Assembly: GCA_001600695.1 (NCBI GenBank)
Contig: BCKQ01000019.1
Span: forward strand, 108,278 to 172,277
Source: Ascoidea asiatica
Taxonomy: Eukaryota > Ascomycota > Saccharomycetes > Ascoideales > Ascoideaceae
Reading direction: 5' to 3'
Length of the DNA: 64,000 nt
Shown: positions 10,179 through 21,200 of the stretch, piece after piece
Layout: the number at the start of each line of letters is the position of its first letter
Numbering within the stretch: the stretch's first letter is position 1
The notes under the pieces: model-generated
Databases searched by the model: none
Told to the model about the DNA's origin: nothing
Seen by the model: only the letters and a program-made list of their open reading frames with translations
Made by a program: the position numbers and the translations under genes

Positions 10179-13139
10179 TCAAGAGTAACAAAAGGAAGTA
10201 AAACAATTCTGACATTGAAGAGGAACCTCAAATTTAGAAGAGTATTCATAATTCTTATTCATTCCTTTACTAATACGATCAAATTCTCTTTTCATTGTAG
10301 CACAAGCAATACATTGATCAAAATATGTTGAATTATTATTTGTAGCAATACTATATCCATTTTCAATCATTTTACATTTTTCTTCATGATTATAAGTTAA
10401 TTTAAATGTAGATTGATTACTTTCAAAAATTGCATTATAATTTGGATAATAAACAATTAATGGTGGAAGCCAAGTATCTTCTTCTTGATCTTCATCATTG
10501 TTTCTATTTACATCTTCTTGATTTAAATCATCCAATATATCTTCACTATTACTTTCATTTTTATATCTAATTGGATAAGATTCATCCAAATTACAACCTA
10601 AAAAAATCGGTCCTTTATTTAAATTAAAATTAACCATTTCATCTAATGTTGGAACTTTTGGAAAAATTTCATGTTCATAAACTATATTTCTATTATTGTT
10701 ATTATTACTATTATTACTATCATAATAATTACTAATATTATTAAAAGTTAAATTATTTTTTTTAATATTATCAAAATAATTACCATGAATATATTTTGCT
10801 GTTGGCATTTTCCATAATGATTTTTTATTACCTTTTTGATATCTTTCACTTGTAAATTTTAATGTTGTACCATTTGGATAATTATATTTATCAGAAGTTG
10901 AATCAATTGCAAAAATTATATCTGATTTTCTATCTTTAACTAATAATGGTTGAAAAGGTATATTTTGTCCATCTTCACCACCATCAACTAAAAATAAATG
11001 TCCAAATTCACTTATATTATTATATAAAGGTAAACCATAAAATGGATTTGGTGTATAAATTGCATAATCTGGATGATTATTTCTTTTATTTTCATTTAAA
11101 TTTAATCCAAAAACTTTTAAAATTGTATCAAATGCTTTTAAAGTTTTTTCTTTTTTACTATTTGCAATTAATTCCCAAACAAATAATAATACACTATTAA
11201 ATAATGATGATGATGTACCTGTAATAAATCCAATATTATCAAAACCAGAAATACATTTATTTTTAAAAATTGGTTTACCATTTTTTAACATTGTACCTAA
11301 ATATTTAATTTTTATAAAACCATTAATATAAGATTCAAAACTACCAAATTCAAAAGGATTAAATTCAATTAATTGAGAATTTAAATTATTATTAAATTTA
11401 TCATCTTCTGGCCATCTTAAATTTGAAATTAATATTGGAAATGGTTGATCAAAATTTTTAAAAGAATTTAAATTTTTAATATTTGAAATTGTTAAATTAT
11501 TACCTAAATTTTTTGGTAATAATCTATTTGCTAAAGCTCTACCCCAATAATCTGTAAAAGAAATATGAAAACCAGCTTTTTTTTTTTCTCTTACATCTAA
11601 ATGTAATTTATAATAAAAATCAATAATTTTTCTAAAATTTAATTTAATTAATCCATCTTTTTCTTCAATTTCATTTTCATAATCTTCATTATCTTCATTA
11701 TTTTCATTACTTGAAGTTTGAGATTGAGATTGAAATTGAAATTGAGATTGAGATAATGTTAAATTTTGATTAATTTTATTATTTTGAGAAATATTTTTAA
11801 TTGATTTAATTTTTTCATTTTCATGAGATAAATTAAATAAAGGATCTTTTTTATTTGATTTAAAGAATTTTTTAAAATTGAAATTAAATTTAAAATTAAA
11901 AAAAGTAAAATCATTATAATAATTTTCTTCAAATTCATTATTAATATCTTGTTTAACATCTTGTTTAATATCTTCTTTAGTTAATTTTGATTTTGATTTA
12001 TAAAAAGTAGAAGATAATTTTTTTCTTAAATTATAATTATTATTATTATTATTATTAAGTTTTTTATGATTTCTAATTTTATCAAAATTTAATTTTGGTA
12101 TACCTTCTAATAAAGGTATATTTAAATCCCAATAAGTTGGATGATCTCTTAAAGAAATAATTGAATTAAAATCATGAGAAATTAAAGAAGATAATAACCA
12201 AGTACCACCAGAAACACCAGAAATATAAGTTGTTGATTGTAATAAACCACCAAGATTACCATTTAAAGAAATATTTGAATTTTTAGTTCTTAAATCAAAA
12301 GCGCTTAAAATTCCAGAAGCTGTTAACATTGATCTATAACCGCCACCAGAAATTGAAATTGAAATTATAATTTTTTTTGAAGAATTTTTTAAAAAATTAT
12401 CAAGATTAAAATTTTTTAAATTTATTCTTTTTAAAAAATTTATATAATTTAATTGAGTTTTTAAATTTCTATTTTTTATATAAATTTTTTCATCATTTGA
12501 AATTAAATTATTTGAAAATCTAAATAAATTATTTGAATTTGAATTTGAATTATATATTGGACAATTTGTGATATATGGAGCATAATTTGAATTAAAATTT
12601 GATAAAAGATTATTTTCTATTAATTTATTTTTTATTGAATTTTTTATATTTTGTTTTAATAAATTATTATTTTTATTTAATTTATTAACTTTATTGAAAA
12701 AAGTATTTACTGCCGAAGTTATAATATAACTATTATTATTGTAGTTATTAATATATGAAGGAATTGAATTTGAAATTAATATTTTTGTTTTAATTTCAGT
12801 TTCTAATTTAGTTTCAGTTTTAGTTTTAGTTTTAGTTTTAATTTTAATTTGAGTTGAAATTAATATTGAAGTTAAAGTTTTAAATTGAATAGATTGATAA
12901 GTTGAATTATAAGATGAATTTGAAGATAAATTTAAAGATAAATTTGTAGTTAATAATGGAAATGATTTGATTCTTATTGGAACTCTTGTTGGAATTATAA
13001 AAGATGATATTGGTATCGAAGATAATGTTGGAGATAATGTTGGAGATGGAGATGGAGATGGAGATGAAGAATATATAGAAATTGAAGAAATAATAAATGA
13101 AAATAAAAGATATAATAATTTAATATTAGAAATATGCAT
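10179..13139 (-). CDS. Secreted phospholipase B / lysophospholipase
   Basis: This belongs to the fungal PLB family (PLA2c-type lysophospholipases), which hydrolyse acyl chains from phospholipids in the periplasm or outside the cell. A signal peptide covers about residues 1-25 (hydrophobic LLYLLFSFIISSISIY). All three catalytic blocks are present: the Arg motif SGGGYRSM near 263, the nucleophile motif SGVSGGTW near 305, and the Asp block VDGGEDGQNIPFQPLL near 720. The Cys-rich end (CIACATMKREFD...CQNCFTSFCYS) is the usual terminus of the catalytic domain. Two things are unusual. About 200 low-complexity residues are inserted between the nucleophile and FTDYWGRALANRLL, and there is a long Ser/Thr/Lys-rich stretch before the domain. 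Unlike S. cerevisiae Plb1-3 there is no hydrophobic GPI-attachment tail: the protein stops right after the last Cys pair. Which PLB paralogue (or Spo1) it matches is unclear. Confidence 0.92.
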   Translation of the reverse strand: MHISNIKLLYLLFSFIISSISIYSSSPSPSPSPTLSPTLSSIPISSFIIPTRVPIRIKSFPLLTTNLSLNLSSNSSYNSTYQSIQFKTLTSILISTQIKIKTKTKTKTETKLETEIKTKILISNSIPSYINNYNNNSYIITSAVNTFFNKVNKLNKNNNLLKQNIKNSIKNKLIENNLLSNFNSNYAPYITNCPIYNSNSNSNNLFRFSNNLISNDEKIYIKNRNLKTQLNYINFLKRINLKNFNLDNFLKNSSKKIIISISISGGGYRSMLTASGILSAFDLRTKNSNISLNGNLGGLLQSTTYISGVSGGTWLLSSLISHDFNSIISLRDHPTYWDLNIPLLEGIPKLNFDKIRNHKKLNNNNNNNYNLRKKLSSTFYKSKSKLTKEDIKQDVKQDINNEFEENYYNDFTFFNFKFNFNFKKFFKSNKKDPLFNLSHENEKIKSIKNISQNNKINQNLTLSQSQFQFQSQSQTSSNENNEDNEDYENEIEEKDGLIKLNFRKIIDFYYKLHLDVREKKKAGFHISFTDYWGRALANRLLPKNLGNNLTISNIKNLNSFKNFDQPFPILISNLRWPEDDKFNNNLNSQLIEFNPFEFGSFESYINGFIKIKYLGTMLKNGKPIFKNKCISGFDNIGFITGTSSSLFNSVLLFVWELIANSKKEKTLKAFDTILKVFGLNLNENKRNNHPDYAIYTPNPFYGLPLYNNISEFGHLFLVDGGEDGQNIPFQPLLVKDRKSDIIFAIDSTSDKYNYPNGTTLKFTSERYQKGNKKSLWKMPTAKYIHGNYFDNIKKNNLTFNNISNYYDSNNSNNNNNRNIVYEHEIFPKVPTLDEMVNFNLNKGPIFLGCNLDESYPIRYKNESNSEDILDDLNQEDVNRNNDEDQEEDTWLPPLIVYYPNYNAIFESNQSTFKLTYNHEEKCKMIENGYSIATNNNSTYFDQCIACATMKREFDRISKGMNKNYEYSSKFEVPLQCQNCFTSFCYS

Positions 13140-13934
13140 TTTTTAATTTATTCTTATTTATTCTTTATTCATTTTTATTTTGATTAGATTGAATTGAATT
13201 GAATAGAATAGAATTGAACTAAGTAGAATTGGAATAAGTTTCAGATAAAGAATAAAGAATAAAGAAGAATTGAATTGAATTGAATTGAATTGAATTGAAC
13301 TGTCAGGTCCATTTCTGTTGTTCTTGATCCTGAAGATTCTTTTGCCACTGCTGTTTCTCAACCATAGCGCCACTTCATCGCTGGCTCCTTTGAAGATTTT
13401 CACGCAGCAGAAACAGCAGCTCTTTGGTCACTTTCCTCTCTTGCTTCCATCATTGTCACCAGCCACAACTCACAGCTTCTCTCGTCTTCTCTCAACTTCT
13501 CTTCTCTTCTCTTCTCCTGTCTTCTCTGGCAATGCTTCTTCTTCTTCTTCTTCTTCTTCTTCTGCTTCTTCTGCTTCTTCTTCTTCTTCTTTAACTTCAA
13601 CATCAACAACAAACAACAAAATACGCGGCTGAAGGTGTTCCGTGGTCCGTGTTCCACTGGTGTGGTTTCATTGCGGTGTTGTTTCTTCCGTGTTCCGCCC
13701 ATCGCTGATTATTCGCATTACTCTCGTTACTCTCGTTAATCTCGTTATTCTTCTGTTTCTTCTGTTTCTGCTTCTTCTGAATTTAATTTAAGGGGTATTT
13801 TTTTATTGTTTGATTTGAAAAAAGTCATTGAACTGAAAATCTATAAAAGAAAAAAGATAAAAGAAAAAAGAAAGACACTGTAAAAGATATTAAAAAAAGA
13901 GTAAAACTAAGACTAAGAATAAGACTAAGAATAA
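13140..13934. promoter_or_regulatory. Phospholipase B upstream region with pyrimidine-rich GC island
   Basis: No gene is visible. Next to the PLB start is an AT-rich zone with GAATT pentamer repeats (13196-13299). The island runs about 13300-13760: a long CTT/TCT pyrimidine tract (13430-13590), then CCGTGTTCC twice (13647-13655 and 13688-13696), the second extended to CCGTGTTCCGC, also found at 26214. Open frames on both strands across this tract are Ser/Lys homopolymers produced by the trinucleotide repeat and are not called. Confidence 0.5.
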
Positions 13935-14645
13935 TTATTGAGGAAATAATTTAATATAATCATAATATGTCATTGAAGATTTATCACCTTTATATTTAAT
14001 TAAATTTAAATTTAATTTTTCAATATCATTAAAATCATTAACTAAAGGTCCACCAGCTTTTTTTATAAGATATTTTAATGTTGTAAATTTATCCCAATTT
14101 TGTTCAATTGATACATCTGGTAAAAATGTTGAATTTAATTTTAAATTATTAAATTTAAAATTAATTTTTAAACCATTTAAACCAATTTTCCAATCTTTTA
14201 AATTTTTACAAAATTTAAATTCTTTAAGTAAATTTATTGAAACTTTTAAATTTTTAATTTCTTTAATTTCAATTTTTTTAAATCTTGGATCTTTAAATGC
14301 TGCAAGTTTACAATATTCTGAAATTCCATTTGATAAATTTAATTCTGAAAAACATCCAATACATCCCCTTAATTCACAATCTTCATCTTCATAATCATCT
14401 TCATCTTCATCTTCATCGTCATATTCATTTTCTTTATTATTGAGATTATAAATAGTATTCCAAGTTACAAATAATGGAAATTGATCATTTAAATTAATAT
14501 CATCTTTATAATTTAATTTCTTCTCAAAATATTCTTTATAATATTTTAATGAATATTTACTATCATTTTTAATTCCATTTAAATTAGAAATTAATACATC
14601 AAATGCATATGCTGTATATGGTGATTTAATATACTTATTCTTCAT
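13935..14645 (-). CDS. AMMECR1-family protein (YOR289W-like)
   Basis: AMMECR1 proteins are conserved from archaea to humans; the biochemical role is not established, and in yeast the member is YOR289W. The 236-residue protein begins with the family's YTAYAFDVLISNLNG helix, continues with FPLFVTWN, and has the invariant LRGCIGCF loop near residues 90-98. SEYCKLAAFKDPRFKKIE follows, the substrate-pocket helix found throughout the family. The end (TFLPDVSIEQNWDKFTTLKYLIKKAGG) also matches family order. A short acidic insert (Asp/Glu repeats) sits just before the LRGCIG loop. Length is close to the yeast homologue. Family membership is strong; no function should be inferred beyond it. Confidence 0.92.
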   Translation of the reverse strand: MKNKYIKSPYTAYAFDVLISNLNGIKNDSKYSLKYYKEYFEKKLNYKDDINLNDQFPLFVTWNTIYNLNNKENEYDDEDEDEDDYEDEDCELRGCIGCFSELNLSNGISEYCKLAAFKDPRFKKIEIKEIKNLKVSINLLKEFKFCKNLKDWKIGLNGLKINFKFNNLKLNSTFLPDVSIEQNWDKFTTLKYLIKKAGGPLVNDFNDIEKLNLNLIKYKGDKSSMTYYDYIKLFPQ

Positions 14646-15041
14646 TTTAATCTATTTACTTTCTTCTCTTTGCTCTTTACTCTCTATATATTATTTTATA
14701 TTAGAATAAAGATAAAGATAAGAATTTGATAAGAATATGATAAGAATATGATAAGGATAAGGATATAAAGGGTTATTTATACTAGTAGTACTTAAGTACT
14801 TAGTACTTAATACTTAATACTTAATACTTAGTAATTAACCGTGGTGGTAGTAAATTAACTCTATTTCCGATGTCAGCAATCAATACTTAACTACTTAACT
14901 AGTAAAGAACTTAACTATTGCTTTTAACTACTGTACTTAATTAGAAATAGAATTGATTGTATAAATATGTATGAAATTTAGAGAATATAAAGAATAAGAA
15001 CATAAAGATAATAACATAAAGAATAAGAAAATAAAAATTAT
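14646..15041. other. Intergenic: AMMECR1 upstream / PRS3 downstream
   Basis: This stretch of about 400 bp is AT-rich with no gene. It contains a run of related TACTTAA/TACTTAGTACTTAA units (14785-14835) that can pair with each other, and one slightly GC-richer spot, AACCGTGGTGGTAG, at 14838. It is the weakest island among the upstream regions of this window. Confidence 0.4.
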
Positions 15042-16004
15042 CTAGAGAGGAGAATTTCTGAATAAATATGAAACAGATTCACCATTATGTAATCTTCTAA
15101 TAGCTTCTGCTAAAACTCCAGATATATCAATTGTATCTAATTTTGGACATAATAATTTTTTATCATTAAATGGTACAGTATTTGTACAAACAACTTTATC
15201 TAATTTACTTTGATTAATATTTTTAATTGCATTACCTGATAATATACCATGAGTTACAATTGCAATAACTAATTTTGCACCATTTTTAATTAAAATATCT
15301 GCAGCTTTTGATAATGTACCACATGTATCAGCCATATCATCAACAATTATACAAATTTTATTTAAAACATCACCAACTAAAACCATTCTTGAAACTTCAT
15401 TAGCAATTGCTCTTTCTTTATGAATTAAAGCAAAATTTAAATCTAATCTATCTGCTAAAGATGCTGCTCTTTTTGCACCACCTGCATCAGGTGAAACTAA
15501 AATTGAATTTTTATAATCAATATTTGATTTTATATATCTTAAAACACTTGGTTCAGCATATAAATTATCTGCAGGTACATCAAAAAATCCTTGAATTTGA
15601 GATGCATGTAAATCCATAGTAATAATATGATTTGCACCAGAAGTTGTTAACATATCTGCAACTAATTTTGCAGAAATTGGAGCTCTACTTTTATCTTTTC
15701 TATCTTGTCTTGCATATGGAAAATTTGGTATAACAGCAGTAATTCTTCTTGCACTTGCAGTTTTACAAGCATTAATAATAATTAATAATTCTAAAATTCT
15801 ATCATTAACATCTCCAGAAGATATTTGAGAAATTATATAAATATCTTCATCTCTTACAGATTCTCCAATACTAAAAGAAACTTCACCATTTGATTCTCTT
15901 TTTAAATCAACTTTACATAATGGTAAACCTAATCTTTTTGAAACTAATTCTGCTAAACCACGATGAATATCTGAAGAAATTAATTTTATATTATTCGAAG
16001 CCAT
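15042..16004 (-). CDS. PRS3: Ribose-phosphate pyrophosphokinase (PRPP synthetase) Prs3
   Basis: Prs3 makes phosphoribosyl pyrophosphate from ribose-5-phosphate and ATP for purine, pyrimidine, His, Trp and NAD synthesis. In yeast it works in a hetero-complex with Prs1 and has links to cell integrity. The protein has exactly 320 residues, as in S. cerevisiae Prs3, with colinear identity over the whole length: [16 protein letters not shown] at the start, [17 protein letters not shown] (ATP/flexible loop) near 96-112, [14 protein letters not shown] near 131-144, and the PRPP-binding loop [17 protein letters not shown] near 216-232. There are no low-complexity inserts, in contrast with most neighbours. 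It is divergent with NUM1 across a 2.2-kb intergenic region. Prs2 and Prs4 are close relatives, but the length and the wording of the N-terminus favour Prs3. Confidence 0.93.
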   Translation of the reverse strand: MASNNIKLISSDIHRGLAELVSKRLGLPLCKVDLKRESNGEVSFSIGESVRDEDIYIISQISSGDVNDRILELLIIINACKTASARRITAVIPNFPYARQDRKDKSRAPISAKLVADMLTTSGANHIITMDLHASQIQGFFDVPADNLYAEPSVLRYIKSNIDYKNSILVSPDAGGAKRAASLADRLDLNFALIHKERAIANEVSRMVLVGDVLNKICIIVDDMADTCGTLSKAADILIKNGAKLVIAIVTHGILSGNAIKNINQSKLDKVVCTNTVPFNDKKLLCPKLDTIDISGVLAEAIRRLHNGESVSYLFRNSPL

Positions 16005-18244
16005 TTTTTTATTCTATAATTTATAATGAAATATTTATCTTTATCTTTATCTTTATCTTTATCTGTATATTTATATTTATATTAATATTTATATTTATAT
16101 TTATATTTATAAGTTTATATATTTATATTTATATTTATATGTGAGTAAGTTACTAGTAACAATAATAATTATAATTGATTTGATTTTAATTTGAGTAATA
16201 TCTATTAAAGAACCATGATTAATTAATATTTATTTAGGAAAAAAAGAAGAGAAAATAAAAGAGATCAATAAAATAGAAAGTAAATTCTAAAAGAATTCTA
16301 AAATTCGAAATCAAAATAAACTGAAACGAAAGTAAAATTTAAAAAAAAAAAAGAAAGACATAAAAAAATTTAAGATATTTAAATATTTGATACTTTTAAT
16401 AATATTTATACATAATAAAATATTGAGATCAAAACGGTACAGTATTGGTTTAGTTACTACTGAACAGAACTGAACTGTGGAAAAAAAAAAGATGGATAAA
16501 TTTTTTAACGATGAGGATAATTCTTTAGCAGACTGAGCGAGTGGTAGTTAAGACTTCAGCTGCTCGGCTTCATCCAGCAATGGCAAAGAACGATGAGCAG
16601 ATGCAACACCAGCAGCAGCACGGCACGGCAGCCAGCAAGGCCCCCCGGGAGCACCAGCCAATCACAGAGCAGAGCCGTAACATGTCAGGTGCAGGTCACG
16701 AGAATATCAGCTTTAAAGGTATCCCTATTATTGGTCTCTAATAAGTCAGCTGTTTTAATGATCTTGTGACTGATTACTCCTTGATTACGTACTTCATACC
16801 AAAAACACGGGTTTAAACATTAGTGCAGTTACTAGCCTGAGACAACATACAATGGTTGCATGTTTCCCCCTGCAACACGGAGCGGGCTTTTTTTGTGAAG
16901 CGTCTAAAAGTAGGCGTCTGCTGAAACTTTCTGTACGCTGCACTCTCATCCTTTTCTTGCAGTGCCACCAAGACGCCTGCATACTCCGGTTCCGCGGCTT
17001 TCCAACTATCCGAAACTCGACCACAACCACCACAAACAGCAGAAGCAGCAGAAGCAGCAGAAGCAGCAGCAGCAACAACAACAACAACAACTTCATGACC
17101 CTTAGCCTCAGTCTCTTTGTCTTTGTCTTCTTCTTCTCTTTCTGCTGCTTCAATTTCTGGCTCTTTGTGCCCATTTCCCTTGCCTGGGCTAGTTCTGTTT
17201 CTAGGCTGGTACGAACGAATGTAACTGCATCGATCCCACTTCTGCCCACCATTTTTATTCTTTTATTCATTGTATTAACACCTTACCAGAAATAAACTAA
17301 CTTTTCTTTTCTTTTCTTTTCTTTTTATTTCAATTTAATTCAATTTAATTCAATTCAATCTAATTCTTTTTAATTCCAAATCGATTTATTTCATTTAATT
17401 TCATTGTAAATCTCATAAAAACCACAATCTTTTTAACATTCCATTTATTTACAAAATTTTCACTTAAATGTATTCTAAATCCACCTCTCAACAATTATTA
17501 ACAGATCAACTGAATATGAAAACTGTAACAAAATTATTCTTTGTTTTTTTTTTTGGATCTTCGAATTTCAATAAATTTCAATAAATAAATAAAAGTGAAT
17601 AGAAATGTTATGTAACGTATGAGATAAACACCCATTTTTTTAGTCTCATTTTTAATATTCACCAAGTATTAATACTAATAGTAATACTAATAGTATTAGC
17701 TAATTGTAATTTAATAATCATCCATTGTTACTTTATTTCAAATAATTATTATAAAATATCTAATTTTGCTCAATTTATAAATATTTCTTTCACTATTTAT
17801 ATTCTAATCTTTTAATCAATCTTTTAATCAATCTATTAATCAATTTTATTAATACTTCAATTCGATTCAATTCAATTCAATCTAATTCTGATTCTTCTCA
17901 GATTCAGATTCATCTGAGACATAGATTCATTTTAACACTCACATTCACATTCAACCCAATTATATACTCAAATATATATATCAAATATTCATTCTTGGAT
18001 TCATATTAATACCAATATATCTCTTATTACCGTACTTGAAAAAAACTTCCCTTTTTTTTATCATCTCCAATTATATTAATTATCTTAATTAACCCCTAGA
18101 TTTCTTTATCAATTTTTCCATTTTATATAAATTATATATCTTATAAAATACTTATTATTCATATGTAAATGATTGCATTCAATTCATAATATAAGTAAAA
18201 TATAATCCAATATAATAATAACATCAATAGTATAATAAAAAGAC
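16005..18244. promoter_or_regulatory. Long divergent PRS3/NUM1 intergenic region with GC island
   Basis: These 2.2 kb contain no gene I can support. Near PRS3 there are TATCTT/TATATT hexamer repeats (16025-16140). From about 16505 to 17260 lies the largest GC-rich island in the window: the line 16621-16680 has 41 G/C of 60 by hand count. It includes CAG/AGCAGA tracts at 17035-17085. Open frames of 66 and 147 codons in it lack any family resemblance and look like by-products of GC-richness. From 17290 on, CTTTT and AATTC pentamer repeats and AT-rich DNA lead to NUM1. Confidence 0.5.
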
Positions 18245-21200
18245 ATGCCTTCTTATCATTATAATTATAATAACAACATTATTTCAAATAGTAATAGTAA
18301 TAATAATAACAATAACAAAAGACATTCAAAAACAAGAGAATTATTCGATCAATTCAATAATAGATTTTCATTATCTTCTTCTTTATCAAATTCAACAATT
18401 TCAAATTCAGTAATTTCTTCAAATTCTTCAAATTCTTCAAATTTATCAAATTCATTCTCTAATTCATATTCAAATACTTTCTCAATTCATTCAAATAATT
18501 CTTTAATTTCTTCAAATTCTTCAAATAATTCAATAAATAATTCAATAATTAATAAAAAAAATATTAATAATAATATAAATAATAAAAGAAAATCAAGAAA
18601 TATGATTATTTCAAATCCAATTTTAACTAATTCAACAAATTCAACAAGTTTAAATAATATACAAATTAATAAATTACATAACTCAATCTCAAGAAATTCT
18701 TCAAAAAGTTCAAATTCAACTTCAAATTCAAGAAATACTTCTTACATTAACACTAATAATATTAATAATAATAATAATAGTAATAATAATAATAATCAAT
18801 TTCAATCAATTTCAATACCTAATTCTTTATCAACTCCAAATTTAAACTTAAATTCAAATTCAAATTCAAATTTAAATGAAATTAATTCTGCAATTATAAA
18901 ATCTAATACCAACTCAAATATAGATTCAATTAAAGAATCAAATAATGACTTAAATAAAGATTTAAATATTGAAGCTAATATTGAATCAAGTATTGATTCT
19001 GATGAATTAAATGATAACTCAAATACAGAGTCAAATGAACTTAAATTTGAAAATAAACTTGAAATTGAAATTAATGAAAATAAAAAAAAAAATAGAAAAA
19101 GTATAATAATTAATAATAATGATCTTGATTTTACTTTACAATTATCAAAAAATCTTGCAGTTCAATCAAGAAAATTACAAATTGAAAATTTAAAATATAT
19201 TCAAAAAATTAATAATTTAAAATTAAAAATTAAAAATTTAAAAATTCAATTAAATGATAATAATCAATTAAATAATAATGAATCAAATAATAAAATTAAA
19301 ATTTTAAATGAAAAAATTACTAATTTAAATAATTTAATATCAAATTTAAATCAATCAATTTTAGAAAAAGATAATTTACAAAATTTAACTCAAAATGATT
19401 TAAAAATTTCAAAAGATTCATATATTTTTTTAAATTCTCAATTTAATCAATATAAATTAAAATCTATTCAAATTATTGAGAATTTAAAAAAAAATCAATC
19501 TTTGAATTTAAATTTAAATAATTCTTCTCCTTCAATAAATTCTATAACTTCTTTTGCAACTATTACTAATAATAATTCAAATTCAAATATCTCAAGTATT
19601 TCAAATATCTCAAATCCAAATAATACAACTAGATCTTCCTTTGATATTCAATTTCAAGAAAATAATAATAGTTTATCTTCAACTTCTTCAAATTCAACTC
19701 AATTTGTTTCTTTATTATCAGAAAATAAATCTTTGAAAAATAAAATTATTCAATTACAAAATTTGAAAAAAATTGAAAAAGATTCAATAAATTTAGAAAT
19801 TCAAAATTTACAAGAAAAATTAATTAAAATTTCAAATGATTTATCAATTAAAGATTCAAAATTAATGAAATCTGAAAATGCTCTTCAAAATTATAAAAAT
19901 TTTGATAATGATCCAAAAAGCTTAAGATTAAAATTAGAAAATTATATTAGAAAAAATAATTTAGTTTTATTAGATTTAACTGAATACAAATCTTTACAAA
20001 AAATGTCAATAATTTCAACAAATTCATTTAATTCAAATACAAATTCTCAAACTTCAAATACTTCAAATAATTTAAGTACAAATGCTTCAATAACTAATAG
20101 TTCATTGAATTCAACTACAATGATTTCAAATTTTGATGAAAATTCTTTTATTTCTAATTTAAATTCAAATTTTAATACTTTTAGAGATAAACTTTCTGAT
20201 AAAGTTTCAAATAGATTATCAACTTTTGATCCAATTAAGGATACAAATAGAGATTCAATTATTGATATTGAATCTTCAACTTCTTCATCAAAAAGAGATT
20301 CAACTATTTCAATTGATCAAAAATCAAAAGTTTCAAGATTACAACAAATGTTATATAATCATAAAATCCTAGAAAAACATACAAATGAATTAAAAGCTGA
20401 AGTAGAAAATTATAAAGTTAAATTAGAAACTGTTTCAAATGAATATGATCAATTATTAACATCAAATACTGTATTAAAAACTGGTAAAGAAAAAATTCAA
20501 ACTGAATTAAATGATTTAACAAATAAATTCAACTCATTATTTGAAAGAAATGTTGCTTTGAAAAAAGGAAATAAATCTTTATCATTAGAAAATTCTGATT
20601 TAAATAATCATTTATCTAAAATTCAAATTGAAAATAATGAATTTCATTTTAAAATTGAAGAATTAGATTTGAAAGTTGGTAATTTAAGAAATCAAATTAA
20701 TGGTCTTGAATCTGAAATTCAAGAATTATCAGAAAATAATTCTATAAAAACAAAAGAAAATGAACATTTGAAAACAGATATTAATCGTTCTATTTTAGAA
20801 AAAATTAAATTATCTGATGAAATTAAAACTCTTAAAAAGAAATTACAAGTTGAAAAAGAAGAAAAAAAAATTATACATGAAAAATCTTTAACAAAATCTT
20901 CAATGATTCATCAAGTTCAAACCATACTTGGAACAAGCTTAATATCATTGACCAGCCCTAGTAATGATAGATTCCCTCAGAGTTTGAAACAGGATCCTAA
21001 AAAAATATCATCAGTTTTAACAAAAATTAGCACCAATGAAACATTATCTGAAAAAGTTGTTAATCTTGATATCAATGCTTATAAAGATAAAAGCATTGAA
21101 AATAAAGTAAGAGAAAAGAATGATGACATGCAAAGTGATACTGATGTTAGTAGTATTGGTATTATAGAAGCTGATAGTTCAGATAATGATACAGACTCTG

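Noticed and set aside
13318..13702. Overlapping Ser-rich and Lys-rich open frames on both strands
   Set aside because: They are by-products of a CTT trinucleotide tract; the same tract gives open frames in several phases.
16541..17295. Open frames of 66, 147 and 158 codons in the PRS3/NUM1 intergenic island
   Set aside because: No recognisable domains; composition follows the island, with overlapping frames on both strands.
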